From: Glandiceps talaboti
Lineage: Eukaryota; Hemichordata; Enteropneusta; Spengelidae
Length of the DNA: 64,000 nucleotides
NCBI RefSeq assembly: GCF_964340395.1
Contig: NC_135563.1
Coordinates: 14,393,151 to 14,457,150 of the forward strand
Direction: 5' to 3'
Shown here: positions 62,102 to 64,000 of the stretch, one piece after another
Position numbering within the stretch: the first letter of the stretch is position 1
Layout: every line of letters begins with the position of its first letter
Notes under the pieces: generated by a model
The model's database searches: none
Told to the model about the DNA's origin: nothing
Seen by the model: only the letters and a program-made list of their open reading frames with translations
Position numbers and translations under genes: made by a program

Positions 62102-63533
62102 ATACATGACAGAATTCTATTACACTTTTAATATATCTATTACATAGAAATAAGCCATAAGAGAGAGTGGAGCATATTGTCAAATATAAACAGTCTGGGA
62201 TGTAATCAACCACAATAAATTGAATCATGGTACCATGGAAGGTCTGATGGATCATGTTGGGAATTCATTCGGTAAATTTTATCAATCGAACTATCTGTGC
62301 AGTCTGTAACTGATGTCAAAACTTTGTACTAAACACGTCCACACTGAAAGTCACCTGTTTAAGTAACCCCCTCTATCACCATGCATTTTCTCAGGTTCAT
62401 TCATAATAAGCGTGAACCTGAGCAAACACATGGTGATAGAGGTGGTTACAAAGCGGCAATTGAAGTTTCGGCTTTACTTAAAGATAGGTACAAACTAAGT
62501 TGTTGTATGTGGTAGGTAACATAAAAGGGTGATAGCACTGCTTTGTTGTGTGGATAGAATACAATCCTGTAATCAAGATTGTGTAAACAGTGGAAGTACC
62601 CAAAAATGTACAATTCAAGATCAGAAACACCTGTGAGCATAATCTCATACCACTTTGTTTGGTGGCGGTCTGAGGTATTATAGCTTATCAAGTATAAGAA
62701 TTATTACTATCATTGTATCAAACTAAATGTAACCACCAAATACCACAAGCTACAGACAGTGTCCATTCAATGCCAGCCTGCCCACATAGAAGTTTGCTAA
62801 TTTGCTAAAACAGACTTGAATCATTACAAAAAAGTTTTGATACTTAATCTATACATGTAGCTACAATTTACAGAATAAAGACAGATTTTACTCACCTTTT
62901 TTTAAAAGTGTACATATCTTTTAAGGTGGATAAAAAATCTGGAACGACATAATGATCTTCCTCTAGTAACAAAACCAAGCCATCATGATTAGCTGTGGCC
63001 TGTAACCCTGTAAAGACGTGTTGAAGCTGAAAAGACCAAAAATGAAACATATTTTATATGTGAGACAAACTTGACATAACACTATATGTCTGAGGACTTT
63101 TCCTGATATTTAAATGTGTGTACTCTATGGGCATGACGGCTTGAGTGGCCATTCTGCTCCAAGAACTCCAGTGCCTTATACATTCGTAGTAGTGTTCTGT
63201 GAGATTTAATTTCATAAGCCAGTATAAATCAATTTCGTAAGCTGGTATATATCTTGTACAATTGTACTGGCATGCTGTATGTACTCTGTACTGAGTCTTT
63301 GATATAACCAGGGATGTATAAACACATTATATGTGTTTACATAATAATATGTTTATACACCCCTATTATAACCTACCAAACTGGGTTGTTTCCCCGTCTC
63401 ACGCATGCACCAGTCAGAAAACTTTGTTCTTACCTTCCACCACCAATGATGTTTGGTCATTGTATACCGAGGTTCCCTGTAGTGTCCATACTGATCAGGA
63501 TGCTCCCAATTATTACATTTCACACCTTCAGCT
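50288..63533 (-). CDS. MGAT2: MGAT2, C-terminal part, six exons (5' end outside window)
   Basis: Alpha-1,6-mannosyl-glycoprotein 2-beta-N-acetylglucosaminyltransferase, the Golgi enzyme that adds GlcNAc to the alpha-1,6 arm and so commits N-glycans to complex form. The last 249 codons are present. Exons are 63,533-63,434, 63,026-62,896, 54,843-54,768, 53,936-53,847, 52,779-52,655 and 50,516-50,288, all GT-AG and in frame. Visible motifs: GHYREPRYTMTKHHWWWK, the metal-binding LLLEEDHYVVPDF, CPECDILTLGTY, KHNMGMAL, FCTFDDYNWDWTLQ, the His of RVFHIGECGIHH, and NGGWGDIRDHALC near the end. The first ~200 residues with the membrane anchor lie beyond 64,000. Human MGAT2 has its coding region in one exon, so the intron-rich form is notable. 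Exon 54,843-54,768 borders an 84-bp tandem array that copies its own start. Confidence 0.95.
50517..52654 (-). other. MGAT2: MGAT2 intron
   Basis: 2.1-kb intron. Contains repeat copies (about 50,690-50,900) and C runs at about 51,315, 51,453 and 52,037. Confidence 0.85.
52655..52779 (-). CDS. MGAT2: MGAT2 exon with FDDYNWDWTLQ
   Basis: 125 bp. Acceptor TTATTTGACAG, donor AATG|GTAAGT. Codes EFCTFDDYNWDWTLQHISKN and SPRVFHIGE, including the catalytic-region His. Confidence 0.95.
53847..53936 (-). CDS. MGAT2: MGAT2 exon with KHNMGMAL
   Basis: 90 bp, exactly 30 codons. Acceptor TTTTTTTGTAG, donor AGG|GTTAGT (weaker than consensus). Codes VDAVIWHSSKHNMGMALDRA and TFNKLQGCAR. Confidence 0.92.
54768..54843 (-). 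CDS. MGAT2: MGAT2 exon starting CPEC, next to the tandem array
   Basis: 76 bp. Acceptor CTACCATTGCAG, donor AATAAG|GTAAGA. Codes TCPECDILTLGTYDKAIHYS and DRSNK. It completes the split codon of the previous exon. This is the only copy of the CPEC start that continues into GTYDKA; the 12 further copies upstream stop matching after TLV. Confidence 0.93.
54816..55985 (-). repeat. 84-bp tandem array copying the MGAT2 3' splice site and exon start
   Basis: About 13 near-identical 84-bp units (phase-matched at 54,851, 54,935 and on to 55,859) plus a diverged fourteenth. On the minus strand each unit is about 54 bp of intron end joined to about 30 bp of exon start. The intron part has CTGAC as a branch-point candidate, then a pyrimidine-rich TCTATTTCTACC, then CAG. 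The exon part is TACTTGTCCAGAATGTGATA and onward to TTAACATTAG. The unit nearest the true exon is the real acceptor. Eighty-four is 28 codons with no stop in the MGAT2 frame, and I see no good donor inside. Variants (CACAAA/CATGAA, CACTCT/CATTCT) come in blocks, as expected from unequal exchange or slippage. Confidence 0.95.
58440..59215 (-). mobile_element. Pearl/HINE-like copy with core units and DR1 motif
   Basis: On the minus strand the end reads GGAGACTATTGCGATGGGCT, then CCGTACATCCGTATG, CTTTCAAACCTGTCATAAAG and TGCACGTCACTTTGTTTTGT, closely matching 25,291 onward. The core units carry repeated GGGTTAGACACTTGAA words and a perfect DR1, AGGTCAAAGGTCA, at 58,779-58,791. Confidence 0.65.
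62044..62096. repeat. (CA)n dinucleotide microsatellite
   Basis: About 26 perfect CA units within the MGAT2 intron. Confidence 0.95.
62363..62449. repeat. 87-nt hairpin with 37-bp arms
   Basis: GTAACCCCCTCTATCACCAT at the left and ATGGTGATAGAGGTGGTTAC at the right, with inner TCTCAGGTTCA / TGAACCTGAGCA, give about 33 paired bases of 37 around a 13-nt loop. The size resembles a miRNA precursor, but a foldback MITE is as likely. Confidence 0.7.
62896..63026 (-). CDS. MGAT2: MGAT2 exon with metal-binding EED
   Basis: 131 bp. Acceptor GGTCTTTTCAG, donor AAAAAAAG|GTGAGT. Codes LQHVFTGLQATANHDGLVLL, LEEDHYVVPDF and LSTLKDMYTFKK. It ends two bases into a codon. Confidence 0.95.
63434..63533 (-). 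CDS. MGAT2: MGAT2 exon with GHYREPRY...WWWK
   Basis: First MGAT2 exon in the window, 100 bp. Acceptor TGTTTTTCAG-like at 63,536-63,534, donor AAG|GTAAGA. Codes AEGVKCNNWEHPDQYGHYRE and PRYTMTKHHWWWK. Confidence 0.94.
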
Positions 63534-64000
63534 CTGAAAAACACACATAGAAAACAAAACAAATGAAAACTGAAGGGTTTCCAAAAATTTAGTGATTAGC
63601 TTTCTCCCATAGCAGAATCTTATGTTTACTACATACTGTATTTGTACATACATGTACAAAAATATGATTTTACAAATACATGTGAATGTATTTTTGAAGT
63701 ACTGTATTCAATACTTTGCCAGCATGTTGAGGTGAATCTAGAGTGAAGTGAAATTGAAATCATGATACTGCACAATTTCCTTTTTCAAAGAGTAAACGAA
63801 ATACAGAACCATAACTCATTGGTAACTTCTGTAGTCAACGGAATTGAAACTGACAGTGTGTCTGATGACCTTGTATTTTACCACATCATAGATCACAATG
63901 TAGACTACACTTTCTATCAATGTTAGTGTCCTCTAACCATCAAATATTCAAACCATGAACCATAACTGTCCTAGAAAATCTTGCAAATGGCATTTGAAAC
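63534..64000. other. MGAT2 upstream intron to window edge
   Basis: Intron sequence 5' of the first visible MGAT2 exon. No further exon is recognised before the window ends. Confidence 0.6.

Larger units (their letters stand above)
54844..62895 (-). other. MGAT2: MGAT2 large intron (8.05 kb)
   Basis: Begins after the EED exon and ends in the 84-bp array. Holds C runs at about 54,524 (next intron), 56,330, 56,894 and 60,205, a pearl-like copy at 58.4-59.2 kb, a CA array and a hairpin at 62,363. No other exon recognised. Confidence 0.85.

Overview
This is a eukaryotic nuclear window. It is AT-rich, its genes carry GT-AG introns, and it is full of microsatellites, homopolymer C/G runs, foldback elements and degenerate dispersed repeats. 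The bilaterian gene content (two-pore K+ channel, TRABID-type deubiquitinase, MGAT2 glycosyltransferase), a Penelope-like GIY-YIG remnant and pearl/HINE-like elements suggest a marine invertebrate such as a lophotrochozoan, hemichordate or cephalochordate. I cannot place it more precisely from sequence alone.

Layout. Positions 1-11,490 hold no recognised host gene. They contain a decayed Penelope-like element (about 565-1410, minus), tetranucleotide arrays and a young non-autonomous LTR retroelement (4564-7331) whose two 600-bp LTRs read as identical. A two-exon two-pore-domain potassium channel lies on the minus strand at 11,497-14,197. About 3 kb away and divergent from it, a six-exon ZRANB1/TRABID orthologue runs on the plus strand at 17,282-35,053. 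Its 12.9-kb second intron holds a long foldback, a possible nested two-exon micropeptide gene (21,160-21,553, with its own poly(A) signal) and a pearl/HINE-like element with a hairpin end. From 35,054 to 50,287 there is a gene-poor stretch with several minisatellites, hairpin-forming repeats and a cluster of nuclear-receptor-like DR1 motifs. The last 14 kb carries the C-terminal 249 codons of an MGAT2 gene on the minus strand, in six exons from 63,533 down to 50,288. Its 5' part lies beyond the window.

The most striking feature is in MGAT2. The 3' splice site and first ~30 nt of one coding exon have been amplified into about 13 tandem 84-bp units (54,816-55,903). Each unit keeps a branch-point-like motif, a pyrimidine tract, an AG acceptor and the exon start. 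The unit is 28 codons with no stop, so use of any upstream acceptor would add 28n residues in frame. The three main genes have unrelated roles (membrane excitability, ubiquitin signalling, N-glycan branching) and nothing suggests they work together.
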